A stretch of DNA of 64,000 nt from Antedon mediterranea (taxonomy: Eukaryota; Echinodermata; Crinoidea; Comatulida; Antedonidae). Within the stretch, counting starts at the first letter, position 1, and the number at the start of each line of letters is the position of its first letter. The translations under genes were made by a program, and so were the position numbers. The notes beneath the pieces are model-generated. The model was given only the letters and a program-made list of their open reading frames with translations, did not search any database and was not told where the DNA came from. The DNA lies in contig NC_092675.1 in assembly GCF_964355755.1 (NCBI RefSeq), forward strand, positions 14,399,312-14,463,311. The letters are read 5' to 3'. Of the stretch, positions 1-10,020 are shown piece by piece.

Positions 1-197
1 ACAAAGTGACTCTGTAAAAGCTAAGCTTTTCATTTGACAGGATGTTAGACAATAGGTCTTTTGTTATTTAAACTTTGACCCTTGGCTTGTGCTACTTAAT
101 TAGTTGTTGTTTTATATTTTATTCATTGGACTTGAAAATGACCCCATGATGGAGTCGAAACGTCGTTCTCTTTTAAGCGTTATTTTTATATTATGTA
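1..197 (+). mobile_element. 3' end of a Penelope-like element (copy 1)
   Basis: This stretch matches, in reverse complement, the 3' end of the Penelope-like element at 11951-12150, which lies directly downstream of a GIY-YIG coding segment. The window opens in the last codons of that frame. In this copy the stop codon TAA of copy 2 reads AAA. A hairpin with GAC-CCA / TGG-GTC pairing, followed by GAAACGTCG, lies at about 138-166. The match ends near TTATGTAT (191-197), where the foldback element begins. The remainder of the element lies outside the window. Confidence 0.8.
138..166 (+). other. Conserved 3' hairpin of the Penelope-like element
   Basis: An imperfect stem around the loop in ATGACCCCATGATGGAGTC is followed by GAAACGTCG. 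The same motif is present in the second copy (minus strand, about 11985-12013). Many Penelope-like elements carry hammerhead ribozymes in their terminal regions. The GAAAC after the stem fits that idea, but the expected CTGATGA core is not cleanly present, so this is only a conserved hairpin here. Confidence 0.4.
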
Positions 198-309
198 TAT
201 AAAAAAAGTAAACAAAAAATAATGATTCAGTGTTATAATTTTATTTACCTGTCATTATGTTAATAAAACATATTCTAAATTTAATTTATGTCATGTTAGA
301 TATATTTTC

Positions 310-560
310 AAGGACATTTTGTTACATAAAAAAAAAATTTGTAAAGAAATTTGTTACATAAGATAATTTTTTTAAGAAGTTTGTTTCATAAAAATATTTG
401 TGTAGATAAATTTGTAACATAAAAATAATTTTGTAAAGAAATTTGTTACATAAATTTATTTTTTACAAGAAGTTTGTAACAGAAAATTATTTGGCAAAGA
501 ATTAGTTACATACGTTTCATTTTATCAAACGTATGTAACAAAAAATTATGTTGTTGAAAA
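310..560. repeat. AT-rich subrepeats in the left foldback arm
   Basis: Degenerate copies of a TTTGTTACATAAAAATAATT-like motif recur every 40-60 bp. Related copies occur at 840-960 and mirrored in the right arm at 2330-2490. The number of copies differs between the arms. Confidence 0.6.
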
Positions 561-1164
561 AAATATTTTGTAATTCACTCCATTTGCTCAGTAGTTTGTT
601 TAAGTTGTTAAGTCTTGTTTGTGTAATATTCTTGTAAATAAAAGAATTTATTTTTAACCTTTGTAATTATTTTGTAAATATCATTTATGCATTTTTTTTT
701 TCGTAAATAATTGAATTTATTTATACTTTTTGTATGGGAATCAATATTTGTTTATAAATTTAATTGTGATTATAGATTTCTTCTTTATTTAGTATGTCGA
801 TTAATTTAAGATTCAGAAACATGTTACACAAGAAACCAAAATTGTCATGAAATTCGTTACATAAAAAATAATTTATCAAGAATCTTTTTTTACATAAATT
901 TAATTTTATCATTAATTTTGTTATAAAATTTATTTTGTCATTAAATTTGTTACATAAAAAATAGTTGTTTCATAATTCTTGTTCCTTTTGTTCAGTACTT
1001 ATATGAAAATTCAAGTTAAGAACGCAATGACAATGACTGGGCGTTTATCGTGATTAACGGACCGCTTTCCTCCGGTAAATCGGTATTTGTTAACAATCTT
1101 TTAGAGAATAATTACAGTTAGAATGTCATAAAGGGTAAATCGGTATTCTTTAAAGAATTAGGCC

Positions 1165-1338
1165 TATAAAACAATTAAATTGTCGAGTTGCTTGACGTTA
1201 GAGAAATAAATGTTGTTTGTGTTTACATGTGTGTCATAGTAGAGAATGAATTATAAAACCATTACATTGTCGAGTTTCTTGACGTTAGAGAAGTAAATGC
1301 TGTTTGTGTTTACATGCGTATCGTAGTAGAGTTTGTAA
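1165..1338 (+). repeat. Two direct ~87-bp repeats near the foldback centre
   Basis: Two diverged tandem copies share the core TTGACGTTAGAGAA followed by TGTTTACATG and a TCGTAGTAGAG-like end. Both appear again, inverted, at 1390-1575 in the right arm, so the duplication predates or accompanies arm formation. Confidence 0.65.
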
Positions 1339-1629
1339 TTACGTTTTTTTACACAACTGTCGGCAAGATATAATACATTTATATTGAAAAAAACGTAATT
1401 ACAAACTCTACTATGACACGCATGTAAACACAAACAGTATTTACTTCTCTTACGTCAAGAAATTCGACAATGTAATGGTTTTATAATTCATTCTCTACTA
1501 TGACACACATGTAAACACAAACAACATTTACTTCTCTAACGTCAAGCAACTCGACAATTTAATTGTTTTATAGGCCTAATTCATTATAGAATACCGATTT
1601 ACCCTTTATGACATTCTAACTGTAATTAT

Positions 1630-1807
1630 AGCAGTAAAGGTGTAAACATCTAGCTTTCACCATTGTGTTATTTACTAACATCGAAAACATCCAATGTATA
1701 AGTAAACCCTTCTTATAACTTATGTCAGATGTTGCAGTAATTAGTTCCGTAAACTAAGTTTGATATTCGCCATAACACTATGTCATATCATCAAACGACT
1801 TGTCAAA
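1630..1807. mobile_element. 178-bp insertion with 8-bp target duplication in the right arm
   Basis: GTAATTAT stands on both sides (1622-1629 and 1808-1815). The left arm has the uninterrupted site (reverse complement of AGAGAATAATTACAGTTAG near 1112). This is therefore an insertion into one arm only, after the palindrome formed. An 8-bp duplication is typical of hAT-type elements, but the ends do not show clear matching inverted repeats, so the superfamily is open. Confidence 0.65.
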
Positions 1808-2600
1808 GTAATTATTCTCTAAAAGATTGTTAACAAATACCGATTTACCGGAGGAAAGCGGTCCGTTAATCACGCTAAACGCTCAGTCATTGTCATTGCG
1901 TTCTTAACTTGAATTTTCATATAAGTACTGAACAAAAGGAACAAGAATTATGAAACAACTATTTTTTATGTAACAAATTTAATGACAAAATAAATTTTAT
2001 AACAAAATGAATGATAAAATTAAATTTATGTAAAAAAAGGTTCTTGATAAATTATTTTTTTATGTAACGAATTTCATGACAATTTTTGTTTCTTGTGTAA
2101 CATGTTTCTGAATATTAAATTAATCGACATTACTAAATAAAGAAGAAATCTATAATCACAATTAAATTTATAAACAAATATTGATTCCCATACAAAAAGA
2201 ATAAATAAATTCAATTATTTACGAAAAAAAAAATGCATAAATGATATTTACAAAATAATTACAAAGGTTAAAAATAAATTTTTTTATTTACAAGAATATT
2301 ACACAAACAAGACATTCTGTTACAAACTTATTGTAAAAAATAAATGTATGTAACAAATTTCTTTACAAAATTATTTTTATGTAACAAATTTATCTACACA
2401 AATATTTTATGAAACAAGCTTCTTAACAAATTTATCATATGTAACAAATTTCTTTACAAATTAATTTTTATGTAACAAATGTCCTTGAAAATATATCTAA
2501 CATGATATAAATTAAATTTAGAATATGTTTTATTAACATAATTACAGGTAAATAAAATTATAACACTGAATCATTATTTTTTGTTTACTTTTTTTATATA

Positions 2601-3160
2601 GCTGTTTTATTAGTATGTATTTTTTTTGTCACAATCATAAAATGAACAACAAACCTAATTACGGCCTAAATTAAATAAATGTACAAAGTAAGTTCAGTAT
2701 AATATATTATATTTATTTTTGACAACTATCTTGACAAAATTTAATTATGTTATACGGTATTTACTCTATCCAAACTGTGTCATCCTTTGTAAATGTCATT
2801 AGCTTCTGTCGGAACAATGGGTTTCTTTTCTTTGATCATGTAGATTTCCAATTTCAATCCATTTCTATATGTCTAATCTGCAATCATTAATTTCCGTTCG
2901 CTCTTTTGTTGTTTATAAAATCTCTCACTATACTAAGGATTACAAATTACAATCGGCTCCGTATATTCACATTTTTTTACCTAAATTAAATGTTAATGTT
3001 GTAACTTTCTAAACACAAATAAATCACAAAAATAATAAAAACACATTTCCTGACAAAATTACTTTCTATGTTACAACTTCTTTTTAAAAACAAAAATAAA
3101 TGTTTTAAGTTGTAACTTTCTTGGTAATTACATCCATTATCATTTGTTTTGTCGAGCGTT
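2601..3160. other. AT-rich intergenic DNA
   Basis: This stretch is AT-rich with no recognisable gene or repeat. A minus-strand frame at 2986-3279 overlaps the Bcl-2-like frame and looks like an antisense shadow. Confidence 0.5.
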
Positions 3161-3469
3161 ATGGTTGATTTAGAGGAAGTAGTATTAGCATACATTGAAT
3201 ATAAAATGACGGAGTTAGTTGTTTTGGATTCACCCATCCTCCAGAGTACTATTCGTGCTTGTAAAGAGTTGGAAAACAATTTTAATGTGTTAGAATTGTG
3301 TAAAGATATTTCTTCGGAATCGCTGTATTATGTATTAGAACAAATGATGAGCGATAGAAAAATAAACGTCGGTAGACTTGTGACAGGACTCGTTTTATGT
3401 ACATGTGTTGCGACACAATGTGACACTGAATTGCAGTTAGAAAATGGAAAACGTGTCTCATGTGGATAG
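3161..3469 (+). CDS. Bcl-2-family-like frame (BH4-BH3-BH1), truncated before BH2
   Basis: This frame gives 102 residues from the first ATG at 3161. A TTG at 3149 is in frame but is not expected to start translation in an animal. Three segments appear in Bcl-2 order. A BH4-like helix near residues 2-16 contains EEVVLAYIEYKM. A BH3-like segment near residues 29-41 reads STIRACKELENNF. A BH1-like segment near 57-82 contains DRKINVGRLVTGL, close to the family's NWGR motif with V in place of W. The spacing between BH3 and BH1 is like that of Bcl-2/Bcl-xL, with no long BH4-BH3 loop. The frame stops about 18 residues after BH1, so BH2 and the C-terminal membrane anchor are missing; no continuation was recognised in the next 150 bases. 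It could be a 5' exon, a broken cellular gene or a remnant carried by a large DNA transposon or virus. In this family the product binds BH3 proteins and controls apoptosis at membranes; activity here is not shown. Confidence 0.55.
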   Translation: MVDLEEVVLAYIEYKMTELVVLDSPILQSTIRACKELENNFNVLELCKDISSESLYYVLEQMMSDRKINVGRLVTGLVLCTCVATQCDTELQLENGKRVSCG

Positions 3470-4604
3470 TATGTCTTCGTCTTCAGATTTTGAATCATTG
3501 GTTATATCTATAACTTCTTCTTCGACATCAGAGTCCATAGTAAGATCAATGACTTCAATCACGGAACCCATAGTAACTAGTTGTTGGTTTTTGGTTGAAT
3601 ATGATGTCTGTCAGGCTGTAGCGTTGTAGATGAGGTAAAGATGACAAAATATTCGAGAGTTATATACAGTAGTCAAAAGATTACATTCGGCATTTACTAA
3701 ATTTGTTTCAGCCAATTGTCATTGTTGTATTTCCTGTCGGAACATTGTGTCGAAGCGCCGTGTATTTTTTATTTCATTAAGTAGCTTCCCCAATGTCATT
3801 CAATTTAAAAAATGTCCGATCCAAGATCATCAAACCGTTTTCCAAAAGATTATATTGTAATTACGGAAACTGTTTTAACCAATCGTAATTTTGTAAGTGG
3901 GAACCGACGAACCGCGACACATAACTTAAAAAAAACCGCTGTAAATTATACTAACATACCTTTTGTTTAAATGTTTTGAAATTACTGTAACTTATATAAT
4001 ACACCTTTTGTTTATATTGCCGATGTTCCTATTTGTTAAAATTTATCGGAATTAATCAAGCAAATGCATATGTACTACAACAAGCATACTTACCCTCATT
4101 TAAATTACCTCCACTAATTCAAATATACATGGTCTAACTTCCTTACCATCGTTAACTATTGTATTTTTCAAATTAAATAACAACTCCAATGTCTTACAGT
4201 CCTTTTTTGTTTTATTTTAAAAAGAAACAAAAAATTCTTTATGTAAAACGTAAACCATTTAAATTTTATTGTACCCTTTTTAAAAATACCGCCAAGTACA
4301 TGACTCATTCAAATCTTACAACAATCTTTTACTTCCTTGCCCGATGTTAACCATTGTATTATTATATCCGAAACATAACACCTATTGACTTCAACCATTG
4401 TAAACCATTTGTTCTCATCACAAACAACTAAATAATCACCAAATATTTTTATTTATTATTTAATAATTTTATATTATAATGTATATTAATATATAACAAT
4501 TCTATATAACAAATCTAGTAAAATGACATACTCTATTGTCTTATACTATCCCCATTGTTAACCATTGTTATAATCACAACTGACTATACCATCTACATCT
4601 CTAC
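3470..4604. other. AT-rich DNA without recognised genes
   Basis: Short frames are present, such as a serine-rich one at 3444-3629, but none looks like a known protein. The motif ACCATTGTA recurs several times at 4150-4570. Nothing else is supported. Confidence 0.5.
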
Positions 4605-4746
4605 TATGGTCTAAAACGTTTTAAAAATACGATATTAAGCTATTTGGTGGACTTTGATGTTTTTGTGTGAAAGTTTCATCGAAATGCTCAAAATGGTCTA
4701 AAACGGTTTCTAATGTGATTTTAAGCACTTTGATGTTTTTGTGTAA
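4605..4746 (+). repeat. Satellite family A, left remnant split by LINE-1
   Basis: Starting at TGGTCTAAAACG, this holds about one and a half monomers of the same ~78-88-bp satellite as 13545-15333 and 20944-36477, in the same orientation. It stops inside a monomer at ...GATGTTTTTGTGTAA. The monomer resumes at 13545 with GTAACCAAGTTTCATCG, so the intervening 8.8 kb is an insertion. Confidence 0.9.
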
Positions 4747-4905
4747 TAAAAATAATAATAACTTTATTGTTTCTCTTTTAATAACAGTGGCACAATTCTC
4801 AAGAGATGTGCAACAACAAAAAATAAGTATGGACTTATCTTACTACACAATCGAATACAAACATTATAAATTATTAAATTAAAAAGTATATACACATTAG
4901 GTTAT
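4747..4905 (-). other. LINE-1 3' UTR and tail
   Basis: On the minus strand this reads from the site where LINE-2 inserted to AACAATAAAGTTATTATTATTTTTA and then meets the satellite. An AATAAA signal followed by a TTA-rich tail is a plausible LINE 3' end. Confidence 0.65.
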
Positions 4906-4913
4906 AAAAATAC

Positions 4914-4916
<3 letters not shown>

Positions 4917-4944
<28 letters not shown>

Positions 4945-4945
4945 T
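4917..4945 (-). repeat. (ATTG)n 3'-terminal microsatellite of LINE-2
   Basis: About seven CAAT units on the plus strand lie directly next to the target duplication. Confidence 0.85.
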
Positions 4946-5175
4946 TATTTCTCAAATAAAAACAAAATACAGTTACATTTTCTAGAAATAATAAATAATA
5001 AATGAGAAAAATGGTACCCCACTGGAAGCTTAAGCTTTAAAATGTGGGGTCCATGCAACATATTTAAAATTAAGGTAAGGTAAGAAATATATATAATTAT
5101 ATAATAATGAACAAAAAAGACATTTAACTTAACAAATGCAGTTATAATTTAACTTAAGACAGATATATTATTAAC

Positions 5176-6840
5176 TTAAACAATAATAGTAGAAACAAGG
5201 TATTCATGTAATTTGAACTTAAATGAAGATATAAAATTAATAATTTTGAGTTCTTCAGGTAAAGAATTCCATATTTGTGGTCCTTGAAAAGATATATCAT
5301 GCTTGCCAACCTCCGTATTAAAACAATCATAAGCATAATCTAATTTATTTCTGGTATTGTAATTATGAATTGAACTAAAAGTTTGAAAATAAGTATCAAC
5401 AATTCTGGGCAGTTGATTATGATTGAATTTAAACATAAATAAAGCAACATTTTTTGTAAGAAAGTCGTAAATATTAAGTGTATTAGATAAGACAAAAAGA
5501 GGAGCAGAATGGTGGAGGTAATGTACATTATAAACTGATCTTAAAGCTCTTTTTTACAAAATATAAATACGGTTTAAATTAATTTTTGAAGTAAAACCCC
5601 AAACGGTTATACCATAAATTAAATGTGGCAAAAAAAGTGATTTATAAATTAATAGTAATACGGAAGAAGGCAAGGCAAGTTTAAGTTTATTGAGGACACC
5701 GACCACTCTTGATAGTTTTAATGAAATTCTATTAATATGAGAACTAAAAGATAAGTATTCGTCAATAAAAATGCCAAGAAATGTTGTTGCTTTTGTTCTT
5801 TCAATTTCGCTGTTGCCGTAATATAATTTAGGAATGTTGGGGGGGATTAATTTATTTACTGAGCGAAAAATAATAAATTTGGTTTTTTTAATGTTTAATG
5901 AAAGCTTATTAGATTTTAACCAGTTTGCAATTTTAGTAAGTTCACGATTCATTAAAATAATAGCTTGGTAGATGTCCTTATGATTAATAAATAAACTCGT
6001 ATCATTAGCAAACATAACAATTTCAGCACAATCACTAATATAATTTAAATCATTAATAAATAACAGAAATAAAAGCGGACCAAGGATGGATCCCTGTGGA
6101 ACACCATACGAAACTGGCCGCAACTCAGAGGCAATATCATTCATTGATGTAAATTGATGTCTGTTACTTAAATAATTTTCGAACCACTGAAGTGGTATAC
6201 CTCTTATACCATAGAAACGTAGCTTATTAATTAAAATATCATGAGAAATACAATCAAAAGCCTTAGACAGGTCAATAAAAACTCCTACAGTAAATTGTTT
6301 ATTATCAATAGCAGACAAACTATTATGGATTGAATGATGGAAAACGAAAACCAAACTGGGAATTGCTGAGGATGTTAAACTTTGTAAGAAATGAAATAGT
6401 TTGATCATAAACTATTCTTTCAAGTAGTTTTGAAATAGTTGGCAAGATGGAGATGAGCCTATAGTTATTGATATTTGAGACCTCACCACCTTTATGGATG
6501 GGTACAACTTTAGCATTTTCATTGCATTTGGAACCACACCCTTTACTAAAGACATGTTCATTATGAATGTTAGTGGTATAGCCAATGCCAATGGACATAT
6601 CTTTAGTATATATGGACCAATGTTATCAAAACCAGGAGCTGTTAATTTTAAATTATTTATGTATGTTACAAATTCTTGTTCACATACAGGTTTGAAAAAT
6701 AATGATGAAGGAAAATTACCCTGAAGGAAATCATTGTAAGGTTGATCATTCCCATTGAATGGAGTATTCGAAATAGAATTTGCAATATTTGATAAAAATG
6801 GAGCTACGGTTTTCTACTGCTTACCTTACCATCACGCCCT
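5176..6840 (-). pseudogene. Reverse transcriptase of LINE-2, frameshifted
   Basis: Read on the minus strand. The N-terminal RT part (about 6530-6830) includes KLTAPGFDNIGPYILK and then, after a frame change near 6520, KVVPIHKGG and NNYRLISILPTISKLLER. The palm (6408-5554) has VFIDLSKAFDCISHDIL, GVPQGSILGPLLFLLFINDL and MFANDTSLF. The last block replaces the usual F/Y-A-D-D with F-A-N-D, so a catalytic aspartate is lost. A further frame change near 5550 leads to the C-terminal tail (5436-5176) with HNYNTRNK and GPQIWNSLPEELK, characteristic of CR1/Jockey-type LINEs. No endonuclease is present because the copy is 5'-truncated. Confidence 0.9.
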
Positions 6841-6857
6841 CAATTAAAAAATACATT

Positions 6858-7717
6858 TGAACGAAAAGTAAAAGATTGTGTTATGGACGGTTATTATAAA
6901 TTTCGTTGCGTTCTTTCCATGCAGTTGTTAAAAATAATTTACAATATTTGTCAAAGATGTTACTTGCTAATACATAGTTAATATTGTTTATACATTGGAT
7001 TGGATATTCTTCATGAATTTCTAGGTCGTCAAAAAAAAGGTGATATTTAGGTTCAGGTGAGCTTGACATGAATAAGTCCCATATTTTATGCAAATCATTG
7101 TTGTATAGATCTTCTTTAAGTTGTTTAAATATTGAGTTTCTAATATTAACTAATCTAGTACAATTGAATACAAAATTATAAATTGTTTCTTTTTCACCAC
7201 AATTACATAACAAACATGATCCTAAATGTTTTGGTGACCAAGCTTCCTTTCTTCCTTCGAGTGGTAATGAGTTAGAACGAGCTTGAATTTTAGACTTGAT
7301 GCATGGTAGCTACGTTTTTCCAATAAGTATTTTTCCATTTTAGGTTCATTTTTATATCTTAAGTAATTTGTTAAGGATGATTTAGTTTGAGCCTTGTTAA
7401 ACCATGTTATGTTATCTTCTATAATATTTTTTTCTTTAAAACCATTAAGCCACTTATTACAATAATCAATATTGAAAAACATTTGCAAATCAAATTTGTT
7501 TAAAATGGATTCAATCTTTTGGACCCATTTCCAACTGAGTCTATCTTTAAGAACAAAGAGAGCTCTAAATAGTAATTTTGGCCAGCGATGTTCTTCCATA
7601 TTTTTTAGCCTATAAAAGTATGTTAAGATTCTATCCAACTGTATAGATTCAACTGATTGCCAGCCAAGTTCACCATATAGAGCTTCCTTTGCGACATATC
7701 TGGGTGCCTTTAATAGA
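6858..7717 (-). pseudogene. C-terminal region of the LINE-1 ORF2-like protein
   Basis: The minus-strand frame begins at the Helitron junction (7717) with LLKAPRYVAKEALYGELGW and continues through a helical region (to about 7240). A frame change near 7250 leads to ARSNSLPLEGRKEAWS-like and CNCGEKETIYNFVFNC, a zinc-knuckle-like Cys/His block found at the C-terminus of LINE reverse transcriptases, followed by a stop at 6881. The start of this segment continues the RT frame that ends at 9060 once the insertion 7718-9059 is removed. Confidence 0.82.
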
Positions 7718-7755
7718 CTAGAGGGTGAGCTCGCTTCGCTCGCTCCCCCTCTAGG
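7718..7755 (-). other. Terminal hairpin of the Helitron-like element
   Basis: Two 13-bp arms, 12 of 13 paired, enclose a GC-rich loop TCGCTTCGCTC. Position and the closing CTAG suit a Helitron 3' hairpin, although it lies closer to CTAG than usual. Confidence 0.55.
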
Positions 7756-7899
7756 AAGTGTAGACGATGGTTCTCGGAATGATAATGTTCTCCTTATACG
7801 TTTTCTGTCGGTTACCATTATTGAAAATGCTTGACATTCGTAAAACTAAACTACTTTGTTTCACAGTGTTTTAGATGATTAATAACATTTTAAAGTATC

Positions 7900-8225
7900 G
7901 TTTTTATTGTTTGGTAGGGCCCTTTGGGGAGGCGGAGGTCATTTGAAGGAGGTGCTTATTCGAGGGATATATGTTAAATGTTTTAGTTTTAATAATATGG
8001 TAACATTTATAATCAAATGAAATCCTCTAATAGATATGAAAAGTGGTAAAAAAGAATAACAAATGCTTGGTAAATTGTAGATAACAGTGCGGTGAATTCT
8101 ACTACAAATAGTATAATTGTGTTATTATAAATATGTGGATGGACGTTTATTAGATAGGTGGGTTGGGGGGGGGAGGGGGTTTATTCAAAGTGATGTTTTA
8201 TTGGAGAGGCGTTTATTCAAATGAA
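7900..8225 (+). repeat. Degenerate G-rich / TTATTC motif repeats
   Basis: Variants of GGAGGTGCTTATTCGAGGG, GGTTTATTCAAAG and GGCGTTTATTCAAATG recur over about 320 bp, with a G-run near 8165-8180. They lie inside the Helitron-like insert and show no coding sign. Confidence 0.45.
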
Positions 8226-9058
8226 TACCATCCTAATAATTATTAATACATTATTTAATTTAATCATCTTTTGAAACTAACTGCCGTGACAGAGTGGGCC
8301 CGAGAAAGAAGACATTACGGCTTGCAACATGGGCAGACATCTCGGTCCTAACGTGACACAGGAAGATAGCCTACAGTTATTCCTGCAAGCTTACTCAATA
8401 AAACTCAGCTATCGGGATTTCACTCGAAAAATCTCTTATCATCAAATCTCCCTATGTAATTTTATAATACTATTCCCCACAATATATTCTGATTCTTTAT
8501 GGCATATATTTAATTTGATCTTTATTAATTTGCAGTATAATTTAACTACTGTACCTTCACACACGCGTGGTATGTTTTAAAATAAACAAAAAACTGAAAT
8601 GGCTATGACTAATGGCCAACCACTCCTACTATCTGATTTTTTTTTCGTCTTCCAAAGGGACACTGTATTGATTGATGGAAAGTGCCGGTTTCCAGTCACC
8701 TTTAGGGTCAAATCTATTATTTTAACTGCTCCCTTGTGTTTAAAAGAGAGAAAATATTTGAAACTAAGGTTGTTGCAAGGTGAACTTATCTTAAACCCGG
8801 AAATTACTTTGACCGGGAAGAATTGAAATTGAGAGGAAAATCTAATGTTGAAATCATAAATGTTGTTAAAAAACTCTTTATAATATCTTCCTAAGATATA
8901 AATATGGAACAATAGCGCCGGCGTGAACACTAATGTTATCAAATCTACGTTTCGCGGTACATCTCGGATAGATAAGGTAGGTATCCAAGGCGGAGATTTG
9001 TACCGAAGTTTTTGCATTGTGCTCGCCTATGTCAGAATTAACCATAATTTATATATAG
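8226..9058. other. Unrecognised filler of the Helitron-like element
   Basis: Open frames exist (plus 8329-8580, minus 8577-9017) but neither resembles a known protein. Helitrons often carry captured genomic fragments, so this may be such cargo. Confidence 0.4.
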
Positions 9059-9059
9059 A

Positions 9060-10020
9060 TATCTGGCGTTTGGTATTGTAAATTTTCAATTTTTGCTATA
9101 GAGTTCTTATTATCACATAACCATATACTGCTTGCATAATTTATGGTTGGTATACCAATTGATTTCCAAAGAATATCACCATAGTATATTCTATTGAAGT
9201 CTTCCTGCCCATTTATTATAGATTTTATATATGATATTACTCTATTCCCCCTTTTAACTACTTCATCAATATGGTAGGTATCTTTTATTTTCCTCCATCC
9301 CCAAATATTTATAATTATTAGTTTTGTTAATAAAGTTATTACCAATTGGCCATTTTCTATATTCATTAAGGCGTTGTCCAGCTACAATAACATTAGATTT
9401 ATTAAAATTAAACACCATTCTCCATTTTGTTGCAAAGTCATTTGCTGCATCCAAAAGTAATTTTAAATCTTGCTCACTGTTTCCAATCAGAATTATATCA
9501 TCAGCCCAGAATAGACTGCCAATATTTATGTCAAAAATATTAATTCCTAATTCTCTTTCTTTAATTATCTTATTAAGATCATTTATATAAATAGTGAATA
9601 GAATTGGAGACAGTGGGCAACCTTGTTTGACCCCTTCATCAATACTAAAAACATCAGTTTCTAAATCTCCAAATGAAACTTTACCTTTTATATCTTTATA
9701 CAAGTTCTTTATAATATTTGATATTTGACGTTTGATTCCTATATTTGCAACTGCGTAAAATAAACCTTCTCTCCAAACGGTGTCAAATGCCTTACTGAAA
9801 TCCATGAAGGCAAGGTAAGTTTTCTTGCCTTCAGCTTGTCGACAAGCATTAATACTCTTCAGTATAAACATGTGATCTTCACATCTTCTGTCTTTACGGA
9901 AGCCTCTCTGTACTTCACCCAATAAATTATTTTCTTCAAGGAAGTTCGACACCGTTTGGGAGATAAGCCTATTGTAAACCTTTGATACTGTAGAGTTTAA
10001 AGTTATGCCTCTGTAGTTGC
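9060..10020 (-). pseudogene. LINE-1 reverse transcriptase, palm and thumb
   Basis: The minus-strand frame resumes after the TTAA element with SNYRGITLNSTVSKVYNRLI. It continues with QRGFRKDRRCEDHMF, AFMDFSKAFDTVW, GVKQGCPLSPILFTIYINDL and LFWADDIILIG, which is the catalytic A-D-D motif with both aspartates intact. A frame change near 9300-9330 leads to the thumb (VVKRGNRVISYIKSI, GIPTINYASSIW). It is split from its C-terminus by the Helitron-like insertion. Confidence 0.9.

Larger units (their letters stand above)
196..2600. mobile_element. Foldback element with >1.1-kb inverted arms
   Basis: The sequence from 196 (TATATAAAAAAAGTAAAC) inward is repeated in reverse complement from 2600 inward. 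The left arm is about 196-1350, the right arm about 1387-2600, and the spacer is only about 36 bp. The arms match closely at many places, for example 720-830 with 2100-2220 and 1165-1345 with 1390-1575. They differ by a 178-bp insertion in the right arm and roughly 100 bp of extra AT-rich subrepeats in the left arm. Both ends read TATATA, so a TA target duplication is possible but cannot be told from the repeat. No transposase is encoded; the open frame at 1251-1433 is a by-product of the palindrome. The element sits at the 3' end of the Penelope-like copy. Confidence 0.85.
4917..6846 (-). mobile_element. LINE-2: 5'-truncated CR1/L2/Jockey-like LINE
   Basis: This element is bounded by an 11-bp duplication AAAAATACATT (4906-4916 and 6847-6857). 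It ends on its 3' side in an (ATTG)n microsatellite (4917-4945, CAAT on the plus strand), as LINEs of the CR1/L2 group often do. It holds RT domains 0-7 and the usual C-terminal tail. It inserted into the 3' UTR of LINE-1, just after its stop codon. Confidence 0.88.
7718..9059 (-). mobile_element. Helitron-like insertion (5'-TC ... CTAG-3')
   Basis: On the minus strand the insert begins TCTATATATAAATTATGG at 9059 and ends ...CACCCTCTAG at 7718. It lies between host A (9060) and T (7717), which is the Helitron signature. Removing it gives ...CCAGATA|TCTATTAAAG, which joins the two LINE-1 halves into a continuous LINE-like protein apart from one frameshift. A 13-bp stem (CTAGAGGGTGAGC with GCTCCCCCTCTAG, 7718-7755) sits at the 3' end. 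The alternative is a transposon with a 5-bp TCTAT duplication. No Rep/helicase is encoded, so it is non-autonomous. Confidence 0.7.

Noticed and set aside
1251-1433. 60-residue open frame at the palindrome centre
   Set aside because: It spans both arms and the spacer of the foldback element and has no recognisable motif.
2986-3279. Minus-strand open frame opposite the Bcl-2-like frame
   Set aside because: It is antisense to a better supported frame and resembles nothing known.
3444-3629. Serine-rich open frame after the Bcl-2-like frame
   Set aside because: It overlaps the previous frame and is low complexity with no domain; a continuation of the Bcl-2 fold was looked for and not seen.
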